A stretch of 64,000 nucleotides of DNA, from contig UYJD01000013.1 in NCBI GenBank assembly GCA_900618795.1, positions 966,537-1,030,536 of the forward strand, written 5' to 3'. Each line of letters starts with the position of its first letter. Position 1 is the first letter of the stretch. Under the pieces are notes generated by a model that saw only the letters and a list, made by a program, of their open reading frames with translations, ran no database searches and had not been told where the DNA came from. Source of the stretch: Cyanodermella asteris (Eukaryota > Ascomycota > Lecanoromycetes > Ostropales > Stictidaceae). This document shows positions 11,867 to 25,162 of the stretch, piece by piece. Made by a program: the position numbers and the translations under genes.

Positions 11867-13247
11867 CTAAGCCTCCGGTTTGGAAATGATTTCGGGCTCC
11901 GCGTCGGAGTCTTCGTCATCAAAGGCTTCGACTTCATCGACCGCGTCCTCTCGCTCGCTTGTCGCGTCACCTGGCGGCTCTCCTTTGACCAGGTGCAATA
12001 TGGGGGTTCCTGGCAATGCAGCGATGGATTGCTTCCAATCTTCCCAGTCACTGCGATTTTGGATCAGAAAGGCGAGAAGCATACTCGGGTCCATTTTATC
12101 AATGCTCAGCCGCCTTAAACGGCGAGTATGACACGATGCGACCTCTTCGTCGGTGAAATCGTTTATGGAATCGTGCCAAGGTACAGCTTGTCGAGGGTGA
12201 TGAGGATCGAGGTAAAAGAAGTTATCTCCTTGTACTGCGACAAAATAGTGTGACGCTGAGGGGCGGCCACTATTCATGTCAGAACAGATGTGTTTTGAGC
12301 ATGCGATTCTTACTTACCCGGCAATACCAACCGACTGTTTCATTTGCAAAACGCTCTGCAGCGCCTTTCGATAAGTGGGTGTAATGCGGTCGATTCCCAG
12401 CCGGATTCCAGCCAGAATAAGCACCGGGTGAAATGACTCTTCGGATTCTGCCATCTTCGTCACGCTGCCTTCATAGATCTGGGCTCCTTCTGCAGCGATG
12501 TAGACTCTCAGACCTGCCTGGCTGTAGCCACGTGCCAACGCTCTGCATACATTAGCATACTGTAGTCGGATGACGACGGAGCAGTACTTACTCTATGCAC
12601 TGTGCCGTTGCGGATGGGCCGAACCATTCGCCAGGATGCTTGCCACACGCAAGCGCGCCGTGAGTGACAAATTTGTGGATCGAAAACGGAGCTCTGGGGT
12701 CGTCGGCAAAGAGCGAAATAAGGCGCTTCTCATCGTCTTGCCTTTGCCCTCTCCGCCAGTCTCTCCCGAGCCAGAGGATACTTATAGCATTGCTGAGGAG
12801 AGACTGCCCGGATCGTATCATACAGCCCCAGCCAGTATCTGACGTGAAGCCAGCCGTTTCACCAAAGTTGCGTACCCGCACAGCTATCGTCAAGCTTGCA
12901 TCGGTTGATCTTGGTATCGCAGGAAACCCGGTGCGATATGTCAACCAGAAGAGCGACTCGAAATCATCGAGAAATGTTGCTGGCCACGGGATATCATTCG
13001 GGGTCTCCTGGGCCCCGTTGTCGGCGGATGGGAGTTTTTCGACCATTTCGAACGTGGTTTCACTTGATGCTTGTTTGTCATTGTCTGAGTAGGAATCCGA
13101 TGATGCACTGGGACGTTCGGCGGTATTGGGATAGCTTCGGCCTAAACACCAGATGGGTTGGCCAGATGTATCATCGTTGCGGGGCTCTGGATCCCAGAAG
13201 TACTGAAAGAATCTTTGATATCGCGTGCCGATGTCTGCGTTGGCCAT
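11867..13247 (-). CDS. ATG4: Cysteine protease Atg4 (autophagy)
   Basis: Three exons; the first runs from 13247 to about 12588, the second covers about 12314-12550 and the last ends at 11867. The peptidase C54 signature is complete: the nucleophile Cys in TSDTGWGCMIRSGQ, the GRPSASHYFVAVQGD segment, and the Asp/His pair in DPHH. The C-terminal tail is highly acidic. Atg4 trims the C-terminus of Atg8 before lipidation and later removes Atg8 from membranes, acting in the cytosol during autophagosome formation. The length (about 440 residues) fits the fungal family. Confidence 0.95.
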
Positions 13248-14047
13248 TTTATATGGGAATAGGATTCGTCCCTTGGATAGATGGTGAATGTTGCTCAGCC
13301 TTGGTGGTGGCAGGCGGTCATAGGTCAGCTGCCGCCACTTCCCTCAGCCAACGGCCGAGACACCACGGAGAAACGGACAAACAATAAACATCTGCGTTTC
13401 TTTGATCGGTCTCATACAAGCCTCGCGTTGGTGTTTGTTCTCGAAGGGCAAGATTTAACGGTTTGACGGAATGACCATAGCATGGACGATTGTGACTCGG
13501 GAAGCCTTTCGGGATTACTTTTCGTCTGGAATTCGAATAATGCTCGTGGAAATAACCAAAGTTGCAGAAATTTGACTACTACTGGGCTACAAATCCGAGT
13601 TGCAGATCAACGACGCACACTAGCCTAACAATACAGTCTATCTCAATATCACGGTGATATTGTTACAAGGCCACCATCAGACTCGACTGCCTGACAGCAT
13701 TTGAGGGGTTTCACGGCAGTAGCGCCGCAAAGAGCGGTGCTGAAGACTCATTGCGGCGGAGGCCCGTGCACCGAATGACGAACGCGTCCGGCGGCGTGCC
13801 GGGTCCTGCGCAGGCGATCTGAATGGTCCATCGCAGCTTGCCACAGCTACCTTTCAGCTATATTCCACGACAGCAGCAACCTGGCACGTCCTGTCCCGTA
13901 TGGCAGGAACAGCGCAGCGCCAGAGAAGGCACCACAAAGTGTGACGGACCGACAGCTGGCCCCACGAAAAGCAGGGTCCTAAACCCACCCTCAGCATCCG
14001 CATTGTTAGCAAGTAGCCTCTCGCAAAATCGCCACCACGCAACCACG
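13248..14047. other. Divergent intergenic region ATG4 / SQS1
   Basis: Promoter region of both genes. I see no coding signal of its own; frames overlapping 13854-14046 are shadows of the SQS1 leader. Confidence 0.55.
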
Positions 14048-16143
14048 ATGCCTCACAAGGGTGGGAAGAAGCGTGCTACGCCGCGCAAGGCGTATGCGCA
14101 GAAAGCCGCCCAGAAGCAGGCCGGAGGGCGAGGCAATGCGGGTTACGCCTGGAACCCGTATGATGCACAAAGTGAGCTTCAGGAGGAGTTCTGACATCGC
14201 TTTCAATTGGCACTAACAGTGATCAAGGCTCTCAGTTCTCCATGACAGAAGCTGCTCGTAACACCGGTCATCGAGGTGGATGGGGAGAAACTGAACTGCG
14301 TCACAACTATATAACGTTCGTGACTGCGACATCCGAAGAGAGATCCTTCCGAACTGCGGACAAACCGAAGGCAACAGAAGCGACGAAGGCACCACAGGAG
14401 AGCCAACCATCCGCAGAGAACGAGAAGGCTGATAACATAGCACCAATGGAAAAGAGACCCTCCGTCAACGCTACGGCACCACCGGGGATTCCGACGGGCG
14501 AGGAGCCAGATGAAGGGGCGCCACATGACAGCGTAGCAATACCACAAGAGCAGCTGTTCTTCATTGATACACATGGCAATCCGGATTTCAAGCCCACATC
14601 TTGTTCATTCTTACCTCAGCCAGAAGCTACACCTGAAGACGACTACGCATCAGACTCGAGCGAAGAGGTGGTCGTATTCAAAGGCAAGAATCATCGTTCA
14701 AATGTCAGACAGGACTGCCCACGCAAGTCACAGGACGTGCGCGTGGTCGAAGAGAACATCAGAACCATCTGCCTAGAGGATAGAAATGACACAGCTCCCC
14801 ATAGGATTGCGACACGGCGCTCGCCCCAAACGACGTCAGCGGAGGACGAAGCGGTGGCGGACTACCTTGCAAACGTCATAGCTCAGGATTACGAGGAGAC
14901 TTTATCGATGGTTCCTGGCCTTCCTGACAGTGGCCTTGAAGCGCAAAGCCGCGGCCAGCAACTGGAAACGGACGAGTGGGGCAATGGCAGTGAGAATGAA
15001 TTCGAGGAAGAGACCGCATCGGACGACGAAGAAGACGACGATGAAATCGAGGATGATCTGTCTGAAGATGACATAGATTCTGAAGATGAGGTTCCTGATG
15101 AATCAAGGTTGGATCAAGCTGCATCCGCCATGTCAGATGAACAATTGGCTCGTCGCCTCGCCAAACAAGAAGAGCTCGGTCTCGACTCGAATGAAATATT
15201 ATTATGGGGCGAAGAAGATATGGCCCAAGTCGTGGCTGAAGAGGAGGACGACGAGGACTTTGCTTTAGATATGCTCCGCAATGCCGCACAGAGAATTTCC
15301 AATCAGCGGGGCAGGCGACCGAAGGGCTGGAACCGATCTGTATTGCCACAAATGCTCCACGAGCTAGATGATTTGGGCGAGGATTATGGCGACTTCGACA
15401 TTATGGATCTCGACCGGCCAAGTCTGCAGCGCCGCAGCAAGAAATCGAAGGATCTCCCCTTTGCACTCTCCGACAGTGAACTGGAAGCAAACATGGAACT
15501 GGCATGGGAAAACGATCGTCTAAAGAAGAAGCAGCGCAAGGTGGAGCGGGAGCAGATGCGTGCCCTAGGGGTGCTCGGTGGCGGCGAAAACGCTCCTCTC
15601 AAAGCAAAATATGGTGGCAGTATCAGCATGGCAGAGATCCACAACGAGATCAGGGTATTCTTGTCCTCGGATCGCCAGGACCTGCCGCTCACTCCCATGG
15701 ACAAACGATCCCGGAAGGCGGTGCATGAGATTGCGAATCGCCTCAACTTGACATCAAAATTCAAGGGAAACGGGTTCGAGCGATATCCGTGCCTCCACAA
15801 AACTTCCCGGACACGAGACTTCGATTCAGCTGCAGTGGACGCGATACTCAGGCGATATGGCGCTGGTCGCGGCCCTGCGCGTCTGAAGATGTCTCGCGGC
15901 CCCAAACTCGACAACGGTCCACGACGAGCACGCGGAGGGGGCGGCGTGACATCTGGTGTAAGCTATCGCGATGGCGAAACGGTCGGGGCATCAGCTCCTG
16001 CGCTAGGAGTCGGCAACAGAGGACACGCAATGCTTTCAAAGATGGGCTGGACAACGGGAACTGGTCTCGGCGCGTTGAACAATAAAGGCGCGCTCGAGCC
16101 AGTTCCACACGTTGTCAAGGCGACACGAGCAGGCTTGGGATAA
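14048..16143 (+). CDS. SQS1: Sqs1-like R3H and G-patch protein (splicing cofactor)
   Basis: Two exons, 14048-14171 and 14228-16143, give 679 residues. The short first exon encodes a basic glycine-rich leader (MPHKGGKKR), followed across the splice site by FSMTEAARNT, the N-terminal motif of fungal Sqs1. The middle is strongly acidic. An R3H domain (residues about 540-600, with RSRKAVHEIA) and a C-terminal G-patch (MLSKMGWTTGTGLG..) follow. Yeast Sqs1/Pfa1 activates the helicase Prp43 in ribosome biogenesis and spliceosome disassembly, and the G-patch is the contact with Prp43. The start was chosen because the exon-1 leader matches the family. Confidence 0.92.
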
Positions 16144-19100
16144 AACACAGATAACAATACGAGACAAGACTCGGGGTAACAAATGAGATTATGCTAGAGT
16201 TTATTCACAGCAGATGCGCTCTCGCAGCATTTAATATGGCAGCGACATGCACGCATGCAGAGGGATTTGCCGGAGAGCCGCGGAAAAGGAACGCGCAAAT
16301 GTTATAGACTTCAGAAAAAAACCGTAATATTTCTACAACAATAGCTAGTGTCTTTTCAAAAGCTTTTGACATAAAATCTAACAATTGCGAGACACTTTGT
16401 TCTAGAATAAGAGCTATGTACGGCTTTAATTCTTAGCTAGTAAAGATATAACTTGTAGTATGCTAATTATTATCCAAATCTATTTTACCAAGCTTGGAGA
16501 TTTATGCTCTTGCTGTGATTAAAAAAAACTACTGGACAATACTTAACTTAAGCTCTTAGAAATATATACATTGAGCTTTACTATAGCTGCCTAAAAAAAC
16601 CCCCCACCCTCTCCAAAAAATGTGGGCTGTAATAGTTGTTGCTGAAGTTAAGTTAACTCAACTTATGTACGGATCCAAATATTTCAGTTTGTTAACGTAC
16701 TGTAGTTGCCAAATTAAGACTGTATTTGACTAAATTCAAAGTATGGAAATAGGAAAATCAGTCGCTGTTTTTTAATTTTAAGACGCCTGAACTAGATGTG
16801 ACTAATGCTCCTATTAAGACAGTGTCTGCCCACAGTAAAAAATTACTAAGTAATTGTACTTTGATAGTTTTGCTTTCTTTCCGTCCTTAGAAAAACACTG
16901 ATATGCTAACGTAGATAAACGGTAAAAAGGTCGCTACTTACGTCGTAGAGATGTGACGTTGAAAAGACATTCATTACACATATTAAGAAACGCAATCTTG
17001 TAAGTAGCTAATTATCCACATGAACTAAGATTCTCAATAAAAAGTACTATATTAGCAGCACATGCTAACGTTTCTATTGTCTAGGACTATAATGCATTTG
17101 AAATACTTGCTTTATAAAAAATTAGCATATCAAGTGACACTTAAAAGTGCAAAATGCAAGAAGCTAACAACAAAATCTTTAATATATTAGAATCTAGCAA
17201 TACTGCTGCAGTAAGAGCTTTAATAGACATAATAATATTAATATTATCTATATAACTACATAATAGTACAAAGGCTTGATTAAAATGACAATAGTATTTT
17301 GAGATTACCTATACAGTTGACACGAAGCTAAAGCTCCAGCGCAATAGCATTGTGTCACTACTTAATTAAAATGAGACATACTACACTAATTAGATTGCTA
17401 GTTATAATACAATAGCAGGGGAATAACTGCAATATCGCGCGATTCTAGTGCTGTATCACTATAGTCAGCAGTACCACAAGATGCTACTCTAGTATTCTAT
17501 AAAATACGTACTGAAGAAATTTTGTTACTGTAGCGGAGTCATTATAAGTCTGGATGTTTAATGATGCTACTTATTCAATTAGAAGCTAAACGTTTTGAAC
17601 AAATGGTGTAGTATCGGTAGCAATGCTTCGTATAAAAAAGGTCAAAATAGATAATCCAAGGTATATCAAAAGCACTGTAGTGCCTTGAACTTTCTCTAAT
17701 TTAACATGACTAACAATATAACTCTGAATTTGGTTTCAATAGCATAAAAGTCTGAGATACTTAGCTTAGGAAAGGAATTCAACTTATTTTCTGTTGGAGT
17801 AGCGCAGCGTTAGAGCTGTATTATTGTAAATGATATATATTTTTTATGCGTTTGTAATACTATGCTTTGCCTTTCATAATATAGTAGAAATTGCTCAGCT
17901 ATACAGTTTCAAACGTAAAGGTATATATGTCCCTTGGTGTTCTCACAAGTTTGAGATAATGAAAGGTATGATGTTTAGACTGAAAGTACTAGACAAGCAC
18001 AAAGCAAAGCCTACTGTAGTGAATATTAGTACAAGCTTTTAATCCTGAATTTACTTTCTTTAATTCCAGTCGCTACTGTACTTAGTTAATGTGCTAGCAA
18101 TATCTTTTTTCTTCAATGTTTTTGAACCAAATCCTCTTACCTGCAAGCAAATCAGGCTTTCAATTGCATAAAAATTGTTATAAGTAGAATGTATATTTTG
18201 CTACTTGAAAAAGACATAAGATCTTAAGTCCGTCACAGATTATTCGTCGGCAACATGACTATTATATTATATACTATAAATGCTATCTTATTACGTCATG
18301 ACAAAAGACTAAATAAGTAATGCTATCTTATTTACATAACTTCATAATATTGCAAAGTCTACGCATGAGATGACTCAATAACGTCTCGACAAATCATAGG
18401 CTATACTCATCATGATACGTAGATGCTATAGTAGCTCTATATAAGTTAATATTTTCATTTTATAGATCTACGTTTTGAATTAAAAGTACATCATTATCAC
18501 GCAACTTTGCGTGTCATGATATCTGTAGCTTTGATATTGCAACGGTGTCATTGAACATGAATGTTCTTTCTTGATTTTTTTTCAAGAAAAGTAAACATAC
18601 GCTTCTTTGCTAATAACTTTCTTGTCCTAGCATTAGTTACTCAGAATTTGACATTTTTATCCCACTATAAATTGCTAGTTTCACTATTTTTTGATATGTG
18701 ATGAAGAGTCATAGTAGCGAAAGAGTAGAGGGTTCTCTAGAAATAAAGCTATAAGTAATATTAGAAGAATTATATTTAGCAAGTGTTTAGCTTCCTTCTA
18801 TAATAAGTAAACATAAGTATTTCTAAGATTGATTCCATCTAAAAGTCAATAGGTAAAGCGTTCGCCACAGTATTACATTAAATTAAGCTCATTGTGATCT
18901 TTAAGTGAAACCTGACGTGATAAGCCACGCGACTATAGTTCTTATGCTACGACACTCAGGAAATATTGCTGCAGCGACACCGAAGCAAGTACTTTAGTCA
19001 TTATTATCTTTCTATAATAAGTGCAGCAGTATTCTAGTGTTAAAAACTTCCTATGATAAACAATCAAGTAGGTAGCATAGAAGAACCCTCGGTGCTCAAT

Positions 19101-22100
19101 CTACTGATAGTAACGGTAAAGATTTTTATTTTAATCATTCACGATTATGTAGCATATAGTAGCTGCAGTGATTTAACTTGTCTGACATTAAATTGAGGTC
19201 ATTTCCTGAAAGCCTTCTCAGATTAATATTTTAAACCAATAACTAAGCATCTCTATTTAGTTAATTAATCCCCTTGATGCTAATATTCATAAACATAACA
19301 AGTCACTAGAAAGAATGACTAAGAGCAAAACCGATTTCCGTTACAAAGCACACACCTTCGCGTCGAAAAAACGTCAGATCACTATTGTATTGCTACAATA
19401 ATATTACGTGAATGTTTGTGCAATCACCTCAAGATTCTATCTTAGTAATGTTACTTTTCTAACTATAAAGTGTGCGTGTTACTTGAGATTGTTACAACAA
19501 TGTAACCGAGTATAATCAAAGAGTATTTTATTGCCGCCGGGCAGAACAGCGTCACGATTGTATAACATTGCTGCGACGTTCCAAATTCATTTCGATACAG
19601 TGTTAGGATCTTTGTGACCGTAATATTCTAGTAATACTGTGCAGTTATTTTAAAACATGTGGTCATTCACCAAGGTACACCTAATCGTTTAAATATTAAT
19701 CTTTCTCTTCTACTATGCTCTCCTAGCTCCTTTCTAAGATAAGTAGATCTTAAAAGCTGATATTTAGCTGACTTAAGCATAGTTTTAGATAGAGTTAAGC
19801 AGTTTAGGAGCTTGATCGAGCTGAATTAGGTGACCATATCTAGATACTGTAGCTACTAAGCTTCTTATACATTTGCTAAACGCCCATATGAAACTATGAA
19901 GGTAGCGTTCCTTAGTAATTCTTCTGAAAATTTTGAAAGTTATTCTCATAGCAATATTGCTAAAGAATGATAGTGAGCAGTAAATATTACTATCTCATTG
20001 CTATATAATTGCTATGACATTTCAAAAAGTGGTGATATCACTGCGACATTGCTGCAATGTTACTATAATATTCCATTGACTGATAACTTCTACGTGACGC
20101 TATAACACCACCGAATAACGATATGATGATTACGCTACTTTGACACTATATCGTCTCTAGACTTGTAACTTAGGCTTTTAATGTAAGTATAGTCAAAATG
20201 CTTTAAGAATGATAACAATCAAATATTACATTCATTGTAGTCAATCATGCAAATGCAAAATTATATGCTTGAAAGTACTTACAAGCGTAGGCTAGGCGCA
20301 TTGTTACCGTGATATGTCACATTGCAGTAACAACATGCAATGTCGTTTATTGCTATGGTCCTCTACAGACGCTGTAGTGACATCATACTATTCTACGAGC
20401 TGTAAAGTAATACTACAAATCCCTATTACAATGAGTTAAGTTGATTAATACTGCAGTATTTACAACATCGTAGAAATGTTTTTAAAATAGAAACTGTTTT
20501 AAACTGCTTAGAGAACTACAGTCGTCCCTGTTAATTAACTAGAAAGCAAAAACTGTAGTATAGCTGCATTAAAAGGTCTATCTTAGCGATTAAATAGTGT
20601 TTGGAAGTGAGAACAGCTCATTAATTAGAGTTATATCTTCGTTTTTTACTTTCAACACTTTGATTTAGTGATGTAGTAACAAAATATTTTATTGTTGGTC
20701 TAAGGCAGCCGGAACAATACTGCAATATACATTTGAATTCAAACAGCCGTAATACTGTCAATGTGCTCTTTATTTGAAATTTATAAGCAAGGGCATCAGA
20801 TTGCACGTGTCGTATTGCGATACAACTATGTAATTTACCGCCAGAAGTTTCATATCACGGAACAAAGTTCCATTGGAATTGCAACAGCATTAAGTTGTCT
20901 GTACTATCATCAAAGCGTTATGGTTTTTCTAAATAGCGAAACATCATTAGATCCTTACTTTGCTGTTTTATCCCTCTTAGTTACATTAATCGCATGCTTT
21001 TCGACAATAGTAGGATGTCGCAACAATTGCGTTGTCAATCACAAAATCCTGGGGCAGAACTGCATTGCACTAATGGCAATATTGTAATACCACGACCCAC
21101 TTTACACTAAAGTTTTGCTAAATATATATTGTATTGCTAGAAGATCGTACCTCCGTTTGAGCTCATTGTCAACTCAAAGTGACGGCCTCATTACCGTAGT
21201 CTTATGATTGCATCCGCGTCATAGTCAAACCAGTATTACGTTACTGTGAATGCACCAATATATTAATAAGATAACAAAAAACCATTCACTGACCATATGA
21301 CTGGTGTGCATTTTGATTGCTTTGATATGAAACTTTCTAATTATTGTAACGATTATACCTCTAATATGCCCAGACAACGGTTGAAAGCTACTTTATAGTA
21401 TATGGCTTGGAATAATATAAAAAGCAAGAAAGCTTACTACTAGACAGTCACATCTAGTAACACTATTTAATAACTGACTCAAATATCTGAATGCTTTAGA
21501 CAGTCTAGCAATGCTCCTGAACAACTTTTGACGGTAGACTTTAAGATTCCTTTTATGACTGAGTCCCTTAAATGAGACAACATATGTGCAACGTTACACC
21601 TCTACTTATTATTATATTAATACATGGTGACATTATTATTCAAAAACCAGTGCATGACTATTGTACAGCAACCAAATCTTCTTATAATTGCAAAGTAACA
21701 AGGAATCACAGTTGAGTAACAGCCACATCATAGTGACATCACTATGATAATCTACTCTGACTCAAAACATAGATATATCTACGTGATATTCCAGCAATAC
21801 AGCTGGAAATAAGATTTACAACTCATCGTTGCTAAATACTACTGTATTAAGTATTAGTCGTAGCATATTTTGATAGAGAATCTTATTGCATTATTGTAAT
21901 CAAGTCTATTACTGAAGCTAAAGTATAAAAAAGCAAAAGCAAGATAGTAAGGAGAACTTTATTTTTAAATCATACTGCATTTTCCTTACTTGATTATTCT
22001 TCCATCTACCACACTTGCAAAATCATTTTGACATACATTTAATCACCTTTTAGTTCAAGAATATCTAGAAAAGACAGCGTAAACCTCAAATTCAACAACG

Positions 22101-22874
22101 TATTTTTCTATGGAAAAAACAACGTCTCGCCGATGCTGACTGCTATGGAGCTACCCGCTAGATCTGCTAGAGCTCCTTGCTAGGGCTATCTATTATCACT
22201 CTTATAGCTAGGCGTCGAAGCTGCTAAAGCTGTCCGCTAAGGCTACCTCCTAAGTTCAACTTCTAAGTAATGATACAGATAACTTGGCAATGGTTATGCT
22301 AGCGAGGATTAGAAGCGTGTGATAGAAGTACTTAGCGGATAGTTCTGGCGGCTAATAGCTCAGCGTTGCCTTTTCAACATAATGCGTTGTCGGATTACAA
22401 CGCTGCGCTGCCTTTTCAGGACATCGCAATTTATGCAACCAAACGACTGTAAATTGAGAACTAACCAGACACAAATGATTTGCTTTTTCCTAACACTTTG
22501 TAAGTTTCTATCTTTTTGTAAATTCGCTTTGTGCCCACTGAGTTTCGTCAGTTTTTGTTGATTAGCAACCTCAAGCACTGACCAGCTACTAACATCAACC
22601 AAGTCTAAGAATGTAGCCAGCTATACTAAACTGTATATGCTTGTGTTCATGCAAAGGCCCAGGGCTATGATGACTAAGCAGACACGTCCATATACTCGTC
22701 TTTTCTTAGGTAGATAACCTAGACTTAATTACCTTTCTCTTGGCATCTTGAACACTTGGGCGGCCGCGGGACATGACGTACATTTCTTGAAGGCGACACG
22801 CCAGGATGTCCGCCGCCATGGACGCTTTCCTATGACTTCCCACTATTACACTATACTCCTATTGCTATCGCACG
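16144..22874. repeat. AT-rich, gene-empty island (degraded repeat DNA)
   Basis: About 6.7 kb with an abrupt fall in GC content at both edges compared with the flanking genes. No frame has a recognisable domain; the longest are about 100 codons and composed of AT-driven residues. Stop codons are frequent in all frames. Related words such as TTGCTGCA, AATACTGC and CTGCAGTA recur, for example the perfect palindrome AATACTGCAGTATT at 20447-20460, which suggests decayed repeats. Repeat-induced point mutation is the known process that makes such islands in this group, but I could not assign an element family and see no intact ends. Confidence 0.75.
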
Positions 22875-23843
22875 ATGGCGCCAGGTCGACTGAACGATGC
22901 TGACTCTTACACAAGCGGAGCAACCTTGACTGCGGATCAGATAGCATCATACAGAGAGGATGGATACTTGATCGTCCCCTCCTTCCTGTCTGCTGCGGAA
23001 GTGTCGTCCCTTCTCTTGGAAACGCACCGCCTCCTCGACAACTTCCCGCTCGAGACACACCCTCTCACCAAATTCTCGACAGGCGAGTCGTCAGATCACG
23101 TCGGTGACGAATACTTCCTGACGTCAGGCTCGGAGGTCCGCTTCTTCTTCGAGGAAGATGCCTTCGATCTGGCGACTGGCAAGCTCACAAAGCCCAAAGC
23201 GCGGGCGGTGAACAAGATAGGTCACAACTTACATGGACTCTGTCCATCGTTTCGAAAGGTTACTCTGAATGAGCGGACGAGGGGCATCGCAAGGAGTATT
23301 GGGTTCCAGGATCCGAGGGTGCTGCAGAGTATGGTCATATGCAAGCAGCCCGAAATCGGCGGTGCCGTGCCCCCGCATCAGGACAGCACGTTCTTGTATA
23401 CAGACCCGCCGAGCGCGGTTGGTTTCTGGATCGCTCTTGAGGATGCAACGGTGACAAACGGATGTCTGAGCTTCGCGCCTGGAAGCCATCGCAGGGCGCC
23501 AATTCGCAAGAGGTTTGTTCGTAAGGAGGAAGGCAACGACCGATCGGGAACGGACTTCGCAACGGTGACAAGCAACCAGTGGCCTCGGAACGAACAAGGC
23601 AAGGACGAAGGTGTCGAGGGAGAACAAGAGGAGGAGTACAAACTTGGTGAGGTCAAGGCAGGAGACCTGGTGGTTATTCATGGCAACATTTTGCACAAGA
23701 GTGAGAGAAATACCAGCACGAAGGGCCGCATCATATACACGTTCCATATGATAGAGGGTCAAAATCAATATGACGGCAAAAATTGGTTGCAAATACCTGG
23801 TGGCCCTGCGGCGTTCACGAAGCTCTATGAAGAAACAGCCTAG
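22875..23843 (+). CDS. Phytanoyl-CoA dioxygenase (PhyH) family protein
   Basis: Single exon, 322 residues. The iron ligands of Fe(II)/2-oxoglutarate dioxygenases are visible: HxD in PPHQDSTF, the distal His in VIHGNILHKSERN, and the oxoglutarate-binding Arg after it. The segment VGFWIALEDATVTNGCLSFAPGSH is the PhyH family hallmark. It most resembles PHYHD1-type proteins, whose substrate in fungi is not established. It ends 22 bases before the converging dehydratase gene and starts just beyond the AT-rich island. No targeting signal is evident. Confidence 0.9.
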   Translation: MAPGRLNDADSYTSGATLTADQIASYREDGYLIVPSFLSAAEVSSLLLETHRLLDNFPLETHPLTKFSTGESSDHVGDEYFLTSGSEVRFFFEEDAFDLATGKLTKPKARAVNKIGHNLHGLCPSFRKVTLNERTRGIARSIGFQDPRVLQSMVICKQPEIGGAVPPHQDSTFLYTDPPSAVGFWIALEDATVTNGCLSFAPGSHRRAPIRKRFVRKEEGNDRSGTDFATVTSNQWPRNEQGKDEGVEGEQEEEYKLGEVKAGDLVVIHGNILHKSERNTSTKGRIIYTFHMIEGQNQYDGKNWLQIPGGPAAFTKLYEETA

Positions 23844-23865
23844 TCACCTTCAGCCATACAGTTTG

Positions 23866-25081
23866 TCAAACCTCGTCTATCTGCCCTGCCACGTCCTCCG
23901 CAACTTTCTCCCCGCCCATGTCCTTAAACCCCCCAGCACGCTCTGTCGCATTGTGCTGCTCGCTTGGAGCAAAGAAACCCGAGATCGCCTCAACAGTCGT
24001 ATTGCCTCCACTTAAGACAACACCTACCCTCCAAGTGTCCGTACCAGCTTCGGCAGCCCGGCGTTCACATTCACTGCGAAAGCCCTGATCGAACAACAGA
24101 ACAGCAAGTCCCACAGCCGCGCTCGGTTCGACCCAGACTTTCAATTTCTCAAACAGCAACTTCAATGCCGCCTTGTTCATCTGAGACTGAATATACACCA
24201 GCAACCTTGGATTTGTCGGATATGATTTCCCAATTCAGCTTTCCCACTGGTGTCCGCAGGCCGTCGGCTATGGTTAACGACTTGACATGCTCGATTCGCT
24301 TCGGTGGATCGCTGGCAAGGCCCCTGCGGGCGTCATCGGCTCCTTCGTGTGATGGTTCGGCGCCATAGACGAGAACAGGTCGTCCAGACGCATCTCCCGT
24401 CGACAAGGCTGTTGCAATACCGCCCAGGAGTCCGCCCCCTCCTAATGGCGCGATGATGGCGTCGAGATGACCACCGTCCTTGCCTTCATCCAAAGCCAGT
24501 TGACTTACCTGCTCCTCAAGCTCAAGAGCGACAGTGCCCTGTCCAAGAATTGTGCCAAGATAATCGTAAGGTGGGATAAATGTCGCACCAGTCTCGCCTT
24601 GAACCTTTGCTAGAACTGCCTCTCGCTCGGGAGCGGTGCTGCCAGAGAAATGTACATGTGCACCCTGGCCTTGGGTTCCCTGTATTTTGGAAGGCGTACT
24701 GATTGTGGGCATCACAATATGGGCCGGTATCCCTCTTGTCTTTGCGGCCAGCGCCAGAGCTTGTGCATGGTTGCCTGAGCTGTGAGTGCAGACGCCTTTC
24801 TGGGCGTTTGCTTCGTCTAGGGTCATGACATTGAAAAACGCGCCTCTGGCTTTGAAGGCCCCAATTCTTTGAAGATTCTCGCATTTGAAGAACAATTGGT
24901 ACCGCAAGCTCTTCGAGGAGTCTGCGGGTGTACCGTCCGCATGTTTGGATCCTGTAACAACATCGTTGATCAACTGCGAGGTTTGGACGGGAGTGTGGTG
25001 GATGTGGGGCTTAATTACGGCATGCGCCTGCTGAATTGATTCACGAGTCAACGGTAGATCTGAAAACTTTCCATGCGTCAT
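23866..25081 (-). CDS. Threonine/serine dehydratase or serine racemase-like PLP enzyme, apparent frameshift
   Basis: The fold-type II PLP enzyme features are clear: the PLP lysine in IGAFKARGA, the SSGNHAQALALA substrate loop and the phosphate-binding PLGGGGLLGG. It resembles biodegradative threonine dehydratase/serine racemase of about 350 residues. The first frame runs from 25081 to about 24170 and ends soon after VYSVSDEQ. The expected continuation (KAALKLLFEKLKVWVEPSAA..) is present in the next frame down to 23866. A one-base shift near 24165-24175 separates them, and no intron of plausible size fits. It could be a sequencing error or a recent inactivating mutation. The start is set at the ATG giving MTHGKFSDLP; an upstream extension would need a non-ATG start. 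Confidence 0.82.
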
Positions 25082-25162
25082 CTTGAGGATGAGAATACCA
25101 GCAGAGGCCACTGGTGAATGACATTGCTTTTAACATGGGTATCTTCGTCTAAGGACTATGGC

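Noticed and set aside
17797-17818. A-box-like sequence GTAGCGCAGCGTTAGAGC in the AT-rich island
   Set aside because: No B-box or cloverleaf downstream.
17830-21087. Short ORFs inside the AT-rich island (17830-18042, 20761-21087)
   Set aside because: Length and residue content are as expected by chance in AT-rich DNA; no motif.
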